Source of the DNA: Oscheius dolichura
Lineage: Eukaryota; Nematoda; Chromadorea; Rhabditida; Rhabditidae
DNA length: 64,000 bases
Assembly: GCA_932521035.1 (NCBI GenBank)
Contig: OW051495.1
Coordinates: forward strand, 5,084,001 to 5,148,000
Direction: 5' to 3'
The translations under genes and the position numbers were made by a program. Shown here in pieces: positions 1-10,506 of this stretch. The first letter of the stretch is position 1, and each line of letters begins with the position of its first letter. The notes under the pieces were generated by a model. That model was not told the origin of the DNA. It made no database searches and saw only the letters and a program-made list of their open reading frames with translations.

Positions 1-1564
1 GAAAGGGTACACTTCAACCTAATTAGTTCATTTTTTTTTATTCGAAAATTTTCAGGTTTAATTTTTCTAAGTAATGAAGCACCTAAAATGCAACAATATT
101 TTGTCCCCTCTCTTGGCCCTGCACCAACGTGGTGCTCTTTCCTGGAAACTCTGACTGAAGAGTTAGAAGAAGCCGATACTACAACAGGTTAGGATGCCTT
201 TGATATCACAAATCCCTTTATAGTTTATGATGATTATAAATTTGTAACATCACAACAACTAGAGTCGTTGGGATTATCTCATCTTGTGGGAACCTCAGTA
301 TTGCGCGCTTATATGCACGGGTATTTCATTGATGCCCGTCTTTACAATAAAGCCCATACTTTAACTCAGCCGTTTGCTTATGAAAAATATAAGGAACGAA
401 AAGTAGGTTTTATTTAAGTTTTAATATTAATTAACACCTTTGCAGGTAAAAGACATTCTCGATGAAGAAAGAAATACTAATATCACTTCTGCAAAGGATA
501 CCACTTCTCTTCCAAAAGTATCAGTTTCTTTATTTTCTACTAACACAAAGATTAGGTAAATAAAGAAACAGCTCTACGCCTCCAGCAAGCAGCAGAAGCC
601 GAAACTCGCAAAACTAAAGAAAAGAAAAAAGCATCAATTGCTTCATCAATATTAGAAGATCCTCGATTTAAGAAAATGTTTGAAATTCAAGACTTCCAGG
701 TTTTTTTACATGTGCACACAATTATATCATTTCATAGGTTGAAGAAGATGGCATACAATTTAAGAACAGTGCTGCTCGTGTAAACCATGATACAATTAAC
801 ACAGAAATAAATAAATATGATGATGATGAAGAAATATATGAAGAGGTTAATGGTACTTACTTTTTACTGGCATTTTTACAGAGTGAAGGCAATGTGGACC
901 TTGACGCTGATGAAAATGTTGCTAGTGAACACCATTCCGATATAGAAAGTGATAATTCGGAAAGTGAAATTCGAAAATTGAAGCTAAAGGCGAAAGAGAA
1001 AAAGAAGCAGCTAAGTAGAGAACGGAGTGACCAGAAATATAAACTGAGGAAAAAAGCCGAAGAAGAAGAACGGTATGTTATTTTTTGTACAATCAATATT
1101 TGTAGCGTGCGCCGTTTGGCTTCTAAACCCAAAAAGTTTGTACTTCATGAATTAGCAAGCGGTGAAACCACCGCAAAATTCTTAGAAGAAGTTGCATCCG
1201 AAATTGGCGAAGAGGTTGGTATTTTGCTTCATATGAGGTAAAAATTTTACAGCAAACTGTTATGGGTATCAAGAAAAGGAAGATTAAAAAAACAGGGCAA
1301 TTGGAACATGTGGAAGAAACTGATTTTGGTGGCAGAAGAATGACGTTCACTTTAGAAAAAAGAGGAAAAGCAGCCAGAGAAGAACGTGAAAAGAAGAAAA
1401 AGGTGACGTTTCTATTAGTCTATATAGTTTTATTGTTTAAGGAAGAACATAAAAAAGAAAGGCGAGAAGTTGTTCGACGTACTACAGATCATGTTGCTCG
1501 AAATATCAAACGTTTGCCTTCAAATTTAAATCTTGGAACTCGAACAGAAGCAACTAGAAAATAA
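1..1564 (+). CDS. NOL10: Nucleolar protein 10 (NOL10/Enp2-like), 3' part, 5' end outside window
   Basis: This is the C-terminal half of a NOL10-like nucleolar ribosome-biogenesis factor (small-subunit processome). Exons run roughly 1-6, 55-187, 224-402, 447-517, 556-698, 739-846, 884-1070, 1107-1212, 1251-1401 and 1437-1564. The protein shows the end of the WD40 part (LGPAPTWCSFLETLTEELEE), the conserved YDDYKFVT and LRAYMHGYFID segments, then FKKMFEIQDFQV. A long Lys/Glu-rich tail follows with RRMTFTLEKR near the end, all in the order found in NOL10. Introns are only 36-50 nt; joining 1212 to 1251 across a 38-nt intron keeps the frame. The stop lies 119 nt from the stop of convergent RIC-3. 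Exon edges were placed by eye. The N-terminal WD40 repeats lie outside the window. Confidence 0.9.
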
Positions 1565-1683
1565 TTTTTATTGTTATTGTTATTGCGTTTATTGTTGTTA
1601 AATATTACTGTTAGCGGAAAAACTCACGATTATTGAGACCAACGGTGGCAAAAGAGCAACTACTCGGCTTGAGCATAAGTGAG

Positions 1684-2843
1684 TCAAAGGCGTTTTGGTC
1701 TTCTGTGAACCTTATTCTCGCCCATCTTTTTCTTTCTTTCTTCATCTGCTTTCCTCAATGCTTCCAACTCCTTCTCTTTCTGTCGAAGGAGTTCCTCGGT
1801 ACTATCCTCTTCGTCTTCTGCTTGGTCAGATGCCTCATCCAAACTTTCACCTTCCGATTCAGAGTGTTCTTCCGCCAAATGTTTGTCTTTCTCTTTTTCG
1901 TATGCTGCCGAGATGTCCTGAATCCAATATCAATTATGACTTCCTCTCTCACTGAACAAACTGAAACCGGAGACCTGAACAAACCTTAAATTGTTGGAGG
2001 GCCCTCTCAAGGTCCCCGATGTACTCTCCCTGTTTTTCACCCGGCTCCTTCTCCTCTTCCTCCACCTTCTCGTCGACATCCTCCCGCTCCTCGCCTTCCC
2101 GCTGTGCCTGCTGCACTATCTCCAGCTGCTCCAGTATTTTGCTCATCGCCTCTTCCGTCTGTCGCAGCCGTTCCTGGAGTGTCTGTAGCTTCTTCTTGCC
2201 TGAAATGTTTTCTTTCCGTCGGTTTTCCCCTAATTCACCTAGCTTCCCGCGAAACTTCTCGTTGTGCTCCTCCTCCTCCTCCTCGCTGCTTTCCATCTCG
2301 TATCGGGATGCCCTCGATCGTTTTTTCTTCGGCTAAAAGAGGTTTTCTAAAATTCCCCGGACTAACTTTGAAGAGGGTGTAAAGGAGAAAAATTATGAAG
2401 CCGACCATGTAGATGGGCACCATCCAGGTGAACATGCCTCGTCCACTGCCGCCACCCTGTGCCTCTGCCTAAATTTCGGACTCTTCTTGACGGGAACAGT
2501 TTTAGGACCTGGGCAGCCGACATTCGCATGGCGGGATGGTCATGAGGACGTCCGTGGGGACCCCGAGCCCCCCCACCGCCGGGCATCCCCGGATGGACGG
2601 GGGGCCGGTTGGGCTGTGGGGTGGCCGGGGCCTGTTTGGAACCGAAGAAGCCCATTAACATGGGGTGGAAGACGGTCGGGTAGATGGTGGCGAAGCAGAC
2701 GACGATCACTGCCACCTAAAACTGCCCCAGTCAAGAAGAGTCTGAAATTTAGGCACCACTGCGCCCATCTTCCACCCGGAAATGCCACTCTCCTCGTCCT
2801 CCGACAACCGTCTCTTTCGACGACGTCTGTCTCTGTCCGACAT
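1684..2843 (-). CDS. ric-3: RIC-3, nicotinic acetylcholine receptor assembly chaperone
   Basis: RIC-3 is an ER membrane protein that promotes folding and assembly of nicotinic acetylcholine receptors. The protein starts MSDRDRRRRKRR at 2843 and has a basic cytosolic stretch. A first membrane segment follows (AVIVVCFATIYPTVFHPMLM), then a Pro/Gly-rich linker (PNRPPVHPGMPGGGG). The second membrane segment is WMVPIYMVGFIIFLLYTLF. After it comes a coiled-coil (LQTLQERLRQTEEAMSKILEQ) and a long Glu-rich tail ending KVHRRPKRL. Two membrane segments around a Pro-rich loop plus a coiled-coil is the diagnostic RIC-3 order. There are about five exons with introns of roughly 35-45 nt (near 2716-2756, 2474-2515, 2335-2368 and 1919-1984). 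The gene is GC-rich between AT-rich neighbours. The exact splice points of the first and last introns are uncertain. Confidence 0.9.
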
Positions 2844-2900
2844 TGCTGAAGATATTATGCGCTTTTTACAGAAATCAAATTAAAAGAATATAGTAATCAA

Positions 2901-2990
2901 AATGGCACAGATCAAGGAAGGACAATTCTTTTTAGAGGAAGAAGCCGTACTCGCTAATGATAGAAGGCCAGGATTGCGTTTCTCAGTTTA
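2901..2990 (+). other. Short ORF, possible first exon of a gene cut by a transposon (unrecognised)
   Basis: A start codon at 2901 opens a 29-codon frame (MAQIKEGQFFLEEEAVLAND...). It stops just inside the left end of the inserted element that begins about 2968. The ATG is 57 nt from the divergent RIC-3 start, so the spacing suits a shared promoter. The sequence looks like protein-coding DNA, but I do not recognise the family. No convincing continuation was found beyond the element at 4289. It could be a broken gene, a first exon whose donor I missed, or chance. Confidence 0.25.
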
Positions 2991-3088
2991 GCACCACGAG
3001 CGTTTCTTAGAACCTTCTTGGGAAGGTGCTAAATTTTGGTGCTGGGATAAATTTAGCACCGCATTTCCTGTGGCCGATCGGTCGTTCT

Positions 3089-3158
3089 CGACTTGTGGCA
3101 CAATGCGAAAGCGCCCGTTTGATATCAGCAAGACGAAGGTTCGGTTCCGGTGAAGCAA
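3089..3158 (+). other. tRNA-like relic (A-box and B-box) inside the transposon
   Basis: An A-box-like TGGCACAATGCG at 3096-3107 and a B-box-like GGTTCGGTTCC at 3138-3148 lie 42 nt apart, close to the spacing inside a tRNA gene. The intervening sequence partly resembles an anticodon arm, but the T-stem and acceptor stem do not pair. This is therefore a degenerate tRNA pseudogene or the head of a tRNA-derived SINE carried by the element, not a working tRNA. Confidence 0.4.
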
Positions 3159-3505
3159 TGTTTTATGATTCGCTGAGGACTTGCCGAACCAGCGGACATG
3201 TTTCTTCGGCGTCTAATTATTATTTTTTTATTTTTTCGGGAAGATAAAAACATAAATCATGGATTTTATCGTCCCGTATGGTTCTAATTTCCATATCGGC
3301 GCGTCAAAAAAAGAATAATTGAGGAAAAAGCACGAAAACAGAAGAAAAAAGGCTCGGCGATAAATTTATCCCCATTTAAAAATCAGGGATTTAGCCCCAT
3401 TATTTATCCCCGGGTGATACATCTGAGAACACAGCTCGCCGCCCAGAACAAATTTTGGACATTATGTATTTTACGTAATTTTTTTTCAATAGTAAAATTG
3501 CTGAT

Positions 3506-3785
3506 CTTGCGACCACACTTTGAGAAGATTGGCTAAGCCATTTCTGCTGAAATTTAACCAGAAAGTAATACACGTTAGGCTGAACGAAGCTGAGCTTTGG
3601 CAGTAAGATGTGACGATGATAAACACCAATATCATGCAAAACAAATTATAAACAGTTGCCGTTCAGTCATATTACATCGGTGACTACTCAAAAAACTCAG
3701 CTTCATTCTGCTTGGCGTGTATTATTTTCTGGTCACATTTCAGAAAAAACGGTTTAGCCAAACTCCTCAAAGTGTGGTCGCAAGG
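3506..3785. repeat. Long internal inverted repeat (hairpin) inside the transposon
   Basis: Arm 3506-3596 begins CTTGCGACCACACTTTGA. Arm 3692-3785 is its inverted copy with scattered mismatches. They are separated by about 95 nt. Transcribed, this would fold into a stem of about 90 bp. It lies inside the element bounded at 2968 and 4288 and is part of its structure. Confidence 0.75.
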
Positions 3786-4288
3786 TCGACATCGAAAAAT
3801 GCTGAACAACTTTTGAAATTTTCGTTTGGCGGGTAGTTCTTTCTTCTTTTCAGATACTTTTCTCAAAATCCTGACATAGGATCGGCATCATTTTTACTGC
3901 AAACGACTGAGCTCAAATAGAGGAACATTTTAATACCAAGAATAGTGAGAAACTCCCCAGAAAACCTTTTAGGAAGTCTAAAAGTGGATTTTCTGAATAA
4001 AATCAGCGCATTATTCATTGCTCCTCTATTTTAGGGCATTTGACTCTTTTCTCCTTTGACCTATAGTAATTCGGGGTCGGTAAAGGTAAATAAACCATCA
4101 AAAATACATAAAAATGTATAATAACAAAGTTAGTATTGGGGCGTGCAGACATGCAGACCTTTAAACTGTCCAAGGCGGCGAGCTGAGAGAAACGAAATTC
4201 GGTGGTAAATTAGCACCGTGGATAAAATTTATCCCCCGATGGTGCTATTTTGTCGCCGGTGCTAAATGACTGAGAAACGCAGTCCAGG

Positions 4289-5197
4289 CGGTCAGCTGGG
4301 CGCCGGCAAGGGATAAAGTGGGCGAGGCTCATCGATCGAGCCCAGCCGTGTGTCGCTACTTCTGCCCCCCAGCTCGAGCTAGATGCTTTCAGGGAATCAA
4401 CTCGAGGCTCTCTAACTAACAGTTCATTTAAAATTGAAACCAGCAGCAGCAGCATAAAGGTTAGACAGGCTTATATGTTTTTCTCGGATTGCACTCTTTC
4501 TTACACCTAAGTAAATCAGCTGTTCGAGCCTGGAGACTGCCTAAATATGAGTCGTTTACAGTCCATTTGATTTCTTATATAACGAGGTGAACAACAGAAG
4601 AATAAAAGCTGTGAGAGGCATCCACTCCATAGTATATATATGTCATTTTATTATCATAAACAAGTCTATAACAACAATGTATAGCAGTTATTTCTCCATT
4701 GAACTACACTTTGGCATCTCTTTTATATATCCGTTGTAGACACAACACGTTGTACGCATGGAGATTTTTCCCCGTACGTCATTTTGACGCTGTATTTACC
4801 ATTCAAGTAATCTTCATCACGTGCTTGGTTTCCTTTCTGCAGCAAAAAATACTAGTCCTGCCTTTTGCAAGAGCGATCTAATTTTCCCGACACTCTGTAC
4901 TCTATACACATATAGAGTCCGCTTGGTAGAAAAAAAATAGCAGAGTTGTTCTTTGAAATCATGTTTCTTCAAATCATACAATTTTAGTTTTTTGCACTGG
5001 TTTTACATTCCATCATGTCATATTACGCGAGCAATCCATTTTCTATAGCTTTAGCCATGCATGATTTTATCCAGTTGTTCCATCGTAATGAGGCGAACCC
5101 TATTTCATTTGCCCTAAACGACGGCCTAAGTGGCGCATGCTTTCCTTTTAGTTGTTATTCAATTTACTCATTAGGAACGTTACCCTTGTGTTGCAGT
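4289..5197. other. Intergenic/upstream region of CDP-DAG synthase
   Basis: No supported gene was seen. The region is AT-rich, with stop codons in all frames except short ORFs that match no recognised family. A strong splice acceptor (TTGCAG, ending 5196) sits one base before the CDP-DAG synthase start. The upstream region therefore holds either a 5'-UTR intron or the outron removed by trans-splicing. Confidence 0.5.
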
Positions 5198-7203
5198 ATG
5201 GCTGAGGAGACGGTCGTGCGGAAGCGTAAGCCTGATTTTTCGGATAATGGAGACGATGCTCCTAGAGCTACAAGCGATGAGAGCGACATGGATATACTAC
5301 AAGATGAGGGAAGGTTAGTATTTTGCTTAGATGATGTAGAGAACCCTAGACGTTAGAAGTTATTTTTTTTTAAACTAACTTTCAGTGATACGCAACAAGT
5401 TGAAAATAAAAAGCCAGAGTAAGTCGGAACATTTGTAGTTTAAGTTGTCCTTGTACTGTACTGTTGTGTTGGGACCGGGTAGTCTGTCTTTTAACATATT
5501 AATAGTTACAATAAACATGGTATTCCTTTATTATTTTCAGAATTGAACGACTTACAAAGATAATTCCGCAAGATAAAGGAAGCCTAGGTCAATATGTGGA
5601 TTCGTTCCTTGATCCTCTTCCACCACGGTTTGCAGTGTTGTTTTAAACTTTAGTGCTTCGTTCAGATGGCGTAATTGGGTCGTTCGAGGTGTTGGAAGTG
5701 TTTTGATGGTTTCAACCTTTTCGCTTTTAGTTCACATTGGACCGACCTGCCTAATGCTTTTAGTATTTTTGAAATTAGTTTCTACCTACCATTAATTTAG
5801 GTGTTCGCGATACAATTCAAATGCTTTCAAGAAATCATAAGTATTGGATTAGCTGTTTACAGATTATATGATCTCCCTTGGTTTAGAGCACTCTCTTGGT
5901 TAGTAGTTTTTATTAACTTCAGTAACATCATTTAGGTATTTCCTGGTAACCAGCAATTATTTTTTATTTGGTGAAAGTCTTATTGACTACTGGGCCATAC
6001 TCCTGAGGAAAGATGTAGGATTCTTAAATGCCCATTATGTTTCCCACTTGTTTTAGAATTTCTTGCACTTTCTAGTAGCCTACCACCGACTCATCGGTTT
6101 TTGTTTATACTGTGCTGGATTTGTTTGGTTTGTATTGTCACTTCGGAAAGGCTATTATATGCGACAATTTTCTTTAGTGAGCAAATTCGTTTTTTTTCGT
6201 CTAATTTTTGCAGTTTGCCTGGACCCACATCACTCTCTTACTAATAGTAACCCAATCTTTTTTCATCATCCAAAACATATTTCAAGGAATAATATGGTAG
6301 GTTGTATTTTTCATATACATTACATATTCAAAGGTTCCTTGCCCCGGTTGCTATGATTATTTGCTGTGACATTATGTCGTACGTGTTTGGATTTTTCTTT
6401 GGTAAAACACCATTAATCAAACTGTCACCTAAGAAAACTTGGGAAGGATTTATTGGAGGCGCATTTAGTACAGTTTTATTCGGAATTATTGTAAGATTGC
6501 ATAAGTTTAAAGAATTATTAACACCACAGATGTCTTATATTATATATCAAAAACCATTCTTTGTTTGCCCAGTGGAAGATTACTACATTGATAATACTAA
6601 CTGCACAATTCCTCTGTCATTTGTTACTCGAGATTATGCTCTGCCGGCCCCACTTTCTCTCATGGCAAAAATTCTATGGTAGGCTTTTTTATTGTTATTG
6701 CTTTAAAAATTCTTCTTCAGGAAATCTCCCAATATCAGAACTTTTCCTTTTGTCGGCCACTCTATTGTGATGGCTCTATTTGCAAGTATATTGGGACCCT
6801 TCGGTGGATTTTTTGCCAGTGGATTTAAACGGGCTTTCAAAATTAAAGTAGGCTGTATTTTTTGTGCCATTAAAATTTATTGTTTCGCATCATAAATAGA
6901 AATTTACACAGACTTTTTTTTTAAGGATTTTGGTGATGTTATTCCTGGGCATGGCGGATTGATGGACCGTTTTGATTGTCAGTTACTGATGGGAACGTTT
7001 GTTAATGTTTATATTCACACATTTATCCGGTAACTTTCCAATTCTCGTTGTTTTTGGAATTCCTTTTTTCCAAATTACCTTATACATTCAGGGTTCCTAA
7101 TCCTTCAAAAGTAGTAACGCAAATTTTATGGATGACAGCTGACGATCAACTTACAGTGTATAACACTCTTCGAGATGAGCTTATTAAATCCGGGCTCCTC
7201 TGA
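5198..7203 (+). CDS. CDS1: Phosphatidate cytidylyltransferase (CDP-diacylglycerol synthase)
   Basis: This enzyme makes CDP-diacylglycerol from CTP and phosphatidic acid in the ER membrane, feeding phosphatidylinositol synthesis. The start at 5198 gives [14 protein letters not shown], an acidic N-terminal tail typical of animal CDS1/CDS2. Then come [14 protein letters not shown], the loop [25 protein letters not shown] and several hydrophobic membrane segments. Family signatures are clear: [13 protein letters not shown] near 6425-6465 and [18 protein letters not shown] near 6848-6980 with the catalytic GHGG...DR residues. It ends DELIKSGLL. Introns are short, including 5314-5385, 5419-5540, 5628-5665 and about 5761-5812. 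Animal genomes often have one or two paralogues, so the symbol is family-level. A polyadenylation signal follows at 7344-7353. Confidence 0.93.
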
Positions 7204-7343
7204 AGTACTTCATTTGACAACTTTACCTAAGCTTTTTGTTGCTTTAAAATCGATTTTTGCTATTGAAAGATTATTTTCTATGTATGTTTTTAAATAGTTT
7301 GCAGGCTAACTGAAACTTCTTGCAGATGTACATATTATAGAAA

Positions 7344-7353
7344 AATAAATAAA
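7344..7353 (+). terminator. Polyadenylation signal of CDP-DAG synthase
   Basis: Two overlapping AATAAA hexamers lie about 141 nt after the stop codon of the upstream gene and about 97 nt before the next start codon. Spacing and strand fit the 3' end of the CDP-DAG synthase transcript. Confidence 0.55.
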
Positions 7354-7449
7354 GAGTATATGAAAATGTATTCTCGTAATTATGCGTTTCTTCGCTGTAG
7401 CTTTTGTACAGGGAGCCGAGCACACTTATATATAATAATAGTAGTATCA

Positions 7450-9214
7450 ATGGAAACACTACAAGATCAAATAAGCAATTACGAAGAACAAGTATTTTTA
7501 AGAAGCCTTTTGTACAACGATAAGTATTTAGATAAGCTTAGTACAAGCGCAAATAGCAGAGGGTGATTCAGAAGAGTTACAACAAACATTAAGCGATTTG
7601 AACGAACTTGTCGCTCTTCTCAAAGACGAGGTTAGTTTAAAATAGTTACATGATTTCCTTTTTTTTGTTTAGATAAGTACCGAGACAGTGACCACCAGAT
7701 CATCTAATAGCCAAAATGATGAATATAATTGCCGTAAGTATTACAATTGACCAGCATATGGTGTACAGAGCTGGATGATCTTATTGGCGAGCGGGTACTA
7801 GTGGAGCATCCCATGTTTTCGAAGTTTATAAGATATCATTCCGCTATTGTTTTAGACATTGAACGGAGTCGAGATAATCAAGACATTGTAGTACTTACCA
7901 TTCTTTTCTCATAAATAAAATCAACGTTTAGGCTCGTGTTCTTTTTAGTGCTCCTCTTGAACAATCTATGAAACCATGCCCATACTTCCTAAAAGGCACT
8001 TGTCGTTTTGAAGGCGACTGTAAATTTAGTCACGGAGAAGCAGTACCTCTTGAACAACTACAAGAGTATATTTTACCAGATTTTCTGTAAGTCTTAACAT
8101 TGCAAAAACGTCTCAATTAGGCAGTTAAAAGAAGGTTCATTGGTATTAGTTCCGTGCGATTCTGGACTTTATGATGTGGCACGAGTAGCAGTTATAGATA
8201 AAGATGAATCAGCAGTAAAACTGTTAAAGTCTGGTAAAGAAATATCTGTTTTGAATTCCGCTATGATTCCACTGAATGAAAGTGCTAATGATGATAAAAA
8301 GGGTTTGTTTTTAATGGGAAAATAGAAATTAAAATATTTCAGATGAAGAAACCTATCGACAACCTAATACATCGTGGTGCGAATTAAAGGGGCCGACTAT
8401 GGGGGACGTTTCAATAGGTGACTTAGGACAGTGGAACAGCAGCGGTTTTGGTTTTAAAATGCTTCAGAAAATGGGCTACAAACTAGGACAGGTAATGTTT
8501 TTTTCATTACCAGATCGCTCTTAGGGGCTTGGAAAATATAATGATGGGATAGTACATTCTGTGCAAGCGAAAACGTATAAAAAAGGTTTGTTTTTGAGCA
8601 GCTTCGATAGGGCGTTTTAGGAAAGGGATTTGGCTCTGACCAAGCAATACCAGCCTCAAAATTGTCAAGGAGACAGAAGAAAATGGTTACCCCTGCTAAT
8701 TTTATTGGAAAACAAGAAACTGAAATATTTGACTTTATTAACAAAAAATTAGTGTATTTGCCGCAAGAAGAAAGACCTGAAATGGATTCACGTAAATTAA
8801 AGGATTCATCAGAAAGGTATACTTTACATAAGCATCTGTCACAAATATCATTCACTATTTTACATTTCTGTATATTGCACTTTGCAGTTTATTGGGAACG
8901 AAAAGCCTGGCGATCGAACTTGAAATTAAAAAGATGAGGAGTAACGAGAAGAAGTTGGAAGAGGTAAGTTCTTCGTTTCTGGCAATATATTCTTGGAATT
9001 AAAATAGCGGGAGATGTTTTTGTATTATCATGCTATTTCTTAACTTTGTTTGCTTCAGGGAATCCGTCGCAATAAGAAAGATCCAGATGCTGCAAAAAAA
9101 TTGGAGATGCGCTTGAAAGCTCTTCAGAAAGATATTCAAAGATTGGAACGGCAATATTCACACGTAACAAGTGAGCAAACTGAGCGCAGGCAGAAAAAGC
9201 GTGATATTTTCTGA
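7450..9214 (+). CDS. ZGPAT: ZGPAT-like CCCH zinc-finger and G-patch protein
   Basis: Domains appear in the order of human ZGPAT (ZIP), a nuclear transcription/splicing-linked protein. There is a short N-terminal helical segment (METLQDQISNYEEQ, then LQQTLSDLNELVALLKDE). A CCCH zinc finger follows at about 7970-8040 (CPYFLKGTCRFEGDCKFSH). A Tudor-like segment is at about 8130-8300 (LVPCDSGLYDVARVAVID). The G-patch spans about 8440-8680 (GFGFKMLQKMGYKLGQGLGK). A C-terminal coiled-coil ends RRQKKRDIF. Introns are short. The junction between the first exon (about 7450-7492) and the next is uncertain because no fully satisfying donor/acceptor pair keeps the frame. The stop is 69 nt from the stop of the convergent LIM gene. 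Confidence 0.85.
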
Positions 9215-9282
9215 TCATGTATGAATTTTCAATCAAGTAGCATTTATTCATAATAATAGCTGTCATACAGAAGCGTCAAATA

Positions 9283-9763
9283 TTAATCACGAGGCAGATG
9301 AGAGTAGGTAACGATATGACGATGAACGGCTGCCTCCACAGAGGGCTAGACCTATGGTTTGGACGTTATGGATGAAAAAACATAACCATGCTTGTTACTA
9401 GGAAAAACTTACCTTTCCAGTCTGCCCATGGTGAAATGTATGCGATTCAGTCCCACCATGACCGTACCCTCTAGGGCCAAACAGAGCACCATAGCAACGA
9501 TTGCAGTAGGGCTTTCCATCCCTCTGAAAAAGAGAGGTGAAATTATTCCGTAGCACATACTTCACTATGACTGCCAGCGGCCAGCGTGCGCTTGCATGCT
9601 TCATTTTCGCAACGAAGGCAAGGACGATGCCAGTCTTTTCCAATGGACGTTACACGCTCAGCTGAAAAAATATCAAAGCAGTATAGGGTAACAGAAACAC
9701 TAAATGGAAAAAAAATTGTTTACCAAAGTACACTGCTTTTTCACAACGTGGGCAGTTGGGCAT
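9283..9763 (-). CDS. exc-9: Cysteine-rich intestinal protein (CRIP-type single-LIM, EXC-9-like)
   Basis: This is a small single-LIM protein of the CRIP family; C. elegans EXC-9 acts in keeping excretory-canal tubules at normal width. The start at 9763 gives [13 protein letters not shown]. After an intron comes [18 protein letters not shown], then [16 protein letters not shown]. After another 42-nt intron the second zinc module reads [20 protein letters not shown], followed by the CRIP tail [14 protein letters not shown]. Zinc ligands CxxC...HxxC and CxxC are visible. There are four exons. The last intron (about 9354-9410) and the final 20-odd residues, with the stop at 9283, are tentative, because two acceptors are possible. 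The plus-strand TTTATT at 9242-9247 supplies an AATAAA on this strand. Confidence 0.85.
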
Positions 9764-10421
9764 GTTATATAGGGTTTCTGAAAAAAAAAAGATTCAGCAT
9801 AATAGGAGACGTTGCTTCACTGTAGAATGAAAAATTGTAAATAAATGACGGAGGAGAGTGCAATCAATCCGCCGACCTCATGTTTTCGTCTAGAATAATG
9901 CACCCAATTTTGAGGCACTATTTGCGCTACTGCCAGGGGCTTGCCCAGTGACAGCCATGATTGGCATGAAGTGAAGACAAATAAATGGTAAGAAAGGACT
10001 ACTCCATCAGCAAGTATAGAAAATAAACATTCAATGCAACTATAGAAGCTTTAGTTATGCCAGCCCATAAAAGGGTTACCACAGTAAGAGGATTGCTGCG
10101 CTTATTCAAATGAGATAGCCAATACAGACACATAAACTCCAACTAGTTTTGGTTTTAGTTTTTTTCAAAAGCGTTTTTTGTGGAAAATTTGCGGAGTAAA
10201 TAAAAAATAATGATAGTTTAGAAGTCATAGAAGTCAGAATGGCAACGTGAGCAGATTACGGAAAACGAGTTCTGGTGGAAAGTTACTGGCAGCAGTTTGG
10301 AAAGCCTACCGGTTCCAAGGGTTTGCGAGGTGAACTGACCCCGTCTAGAACTTGGGGGTGGGTTCAGAGAATCTACAGAAGTTAGTTCTCGACTCGGTAC
10401 ACGATAGTCTGATGCCGCACA

Positions 10422-10506
10422 CGTAAAGTCTCGGCAGGCCAAACTGTAAAGGCGTCAGTTTTGTAAACGTTTTAAATAAAAATAAGCCCGCTGCCGAGAC
10501 TTTACG
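10422..10506. repeat. Perfect 16-bp inverted repeat with imperfect extension
   Basis: The left arm CGTAAAGTCTCGGCAG (10422-10437) is exactly complementary to the right arm CTGCCGAGACTTTACG (10491-10506), with a 53-nt loop. Outward, a further ten to fifteen bases match with mismatches (TAGTCTGAT versus TAGTCCGAT in the other arm). The stem is therefore about 30 bp in all. It could be a small foldback repeat or a non-coding hairpin; nothing else identifies it. Confidence 0.6.

Larger units (their letters stand above)
2968..4288. mobile_element. Non-autonomous DNA transposon / foldback element with terminal inverted repeats
   Basis: The two ends are inverted copies. Left 2975-2995 reads TGCGTTTCTCAGTTTAGCACC. 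Right 4258-4281 is its reverse complement with three extra bases. Weaker similarity extends outward to 2968 and 4288 (CCAGGAT/CCTGGAC). The motif ATTTAGCACC or its complement GGTGCTAAAT recurs near both ends (about 2987, 3024, 3051, 4208, 4258), as in subterminal transposase-binding repeats. Two inner arms of about 90 bp (3506-3596 and 3692-3785) are inverted copies at roughly 80% identity by eye, so the centre would form a long hairpin. No transposase-like ORF is present. No clean target-site duplication was found, so the exact ends and superfamily are open. Confidence 0.75.

Noticed and set aside
3089..3158. A functional tRNA gene
   Set aside because: A and B boxes are present, but acceptor and T stems do not pair, and it lies inside a transposon.
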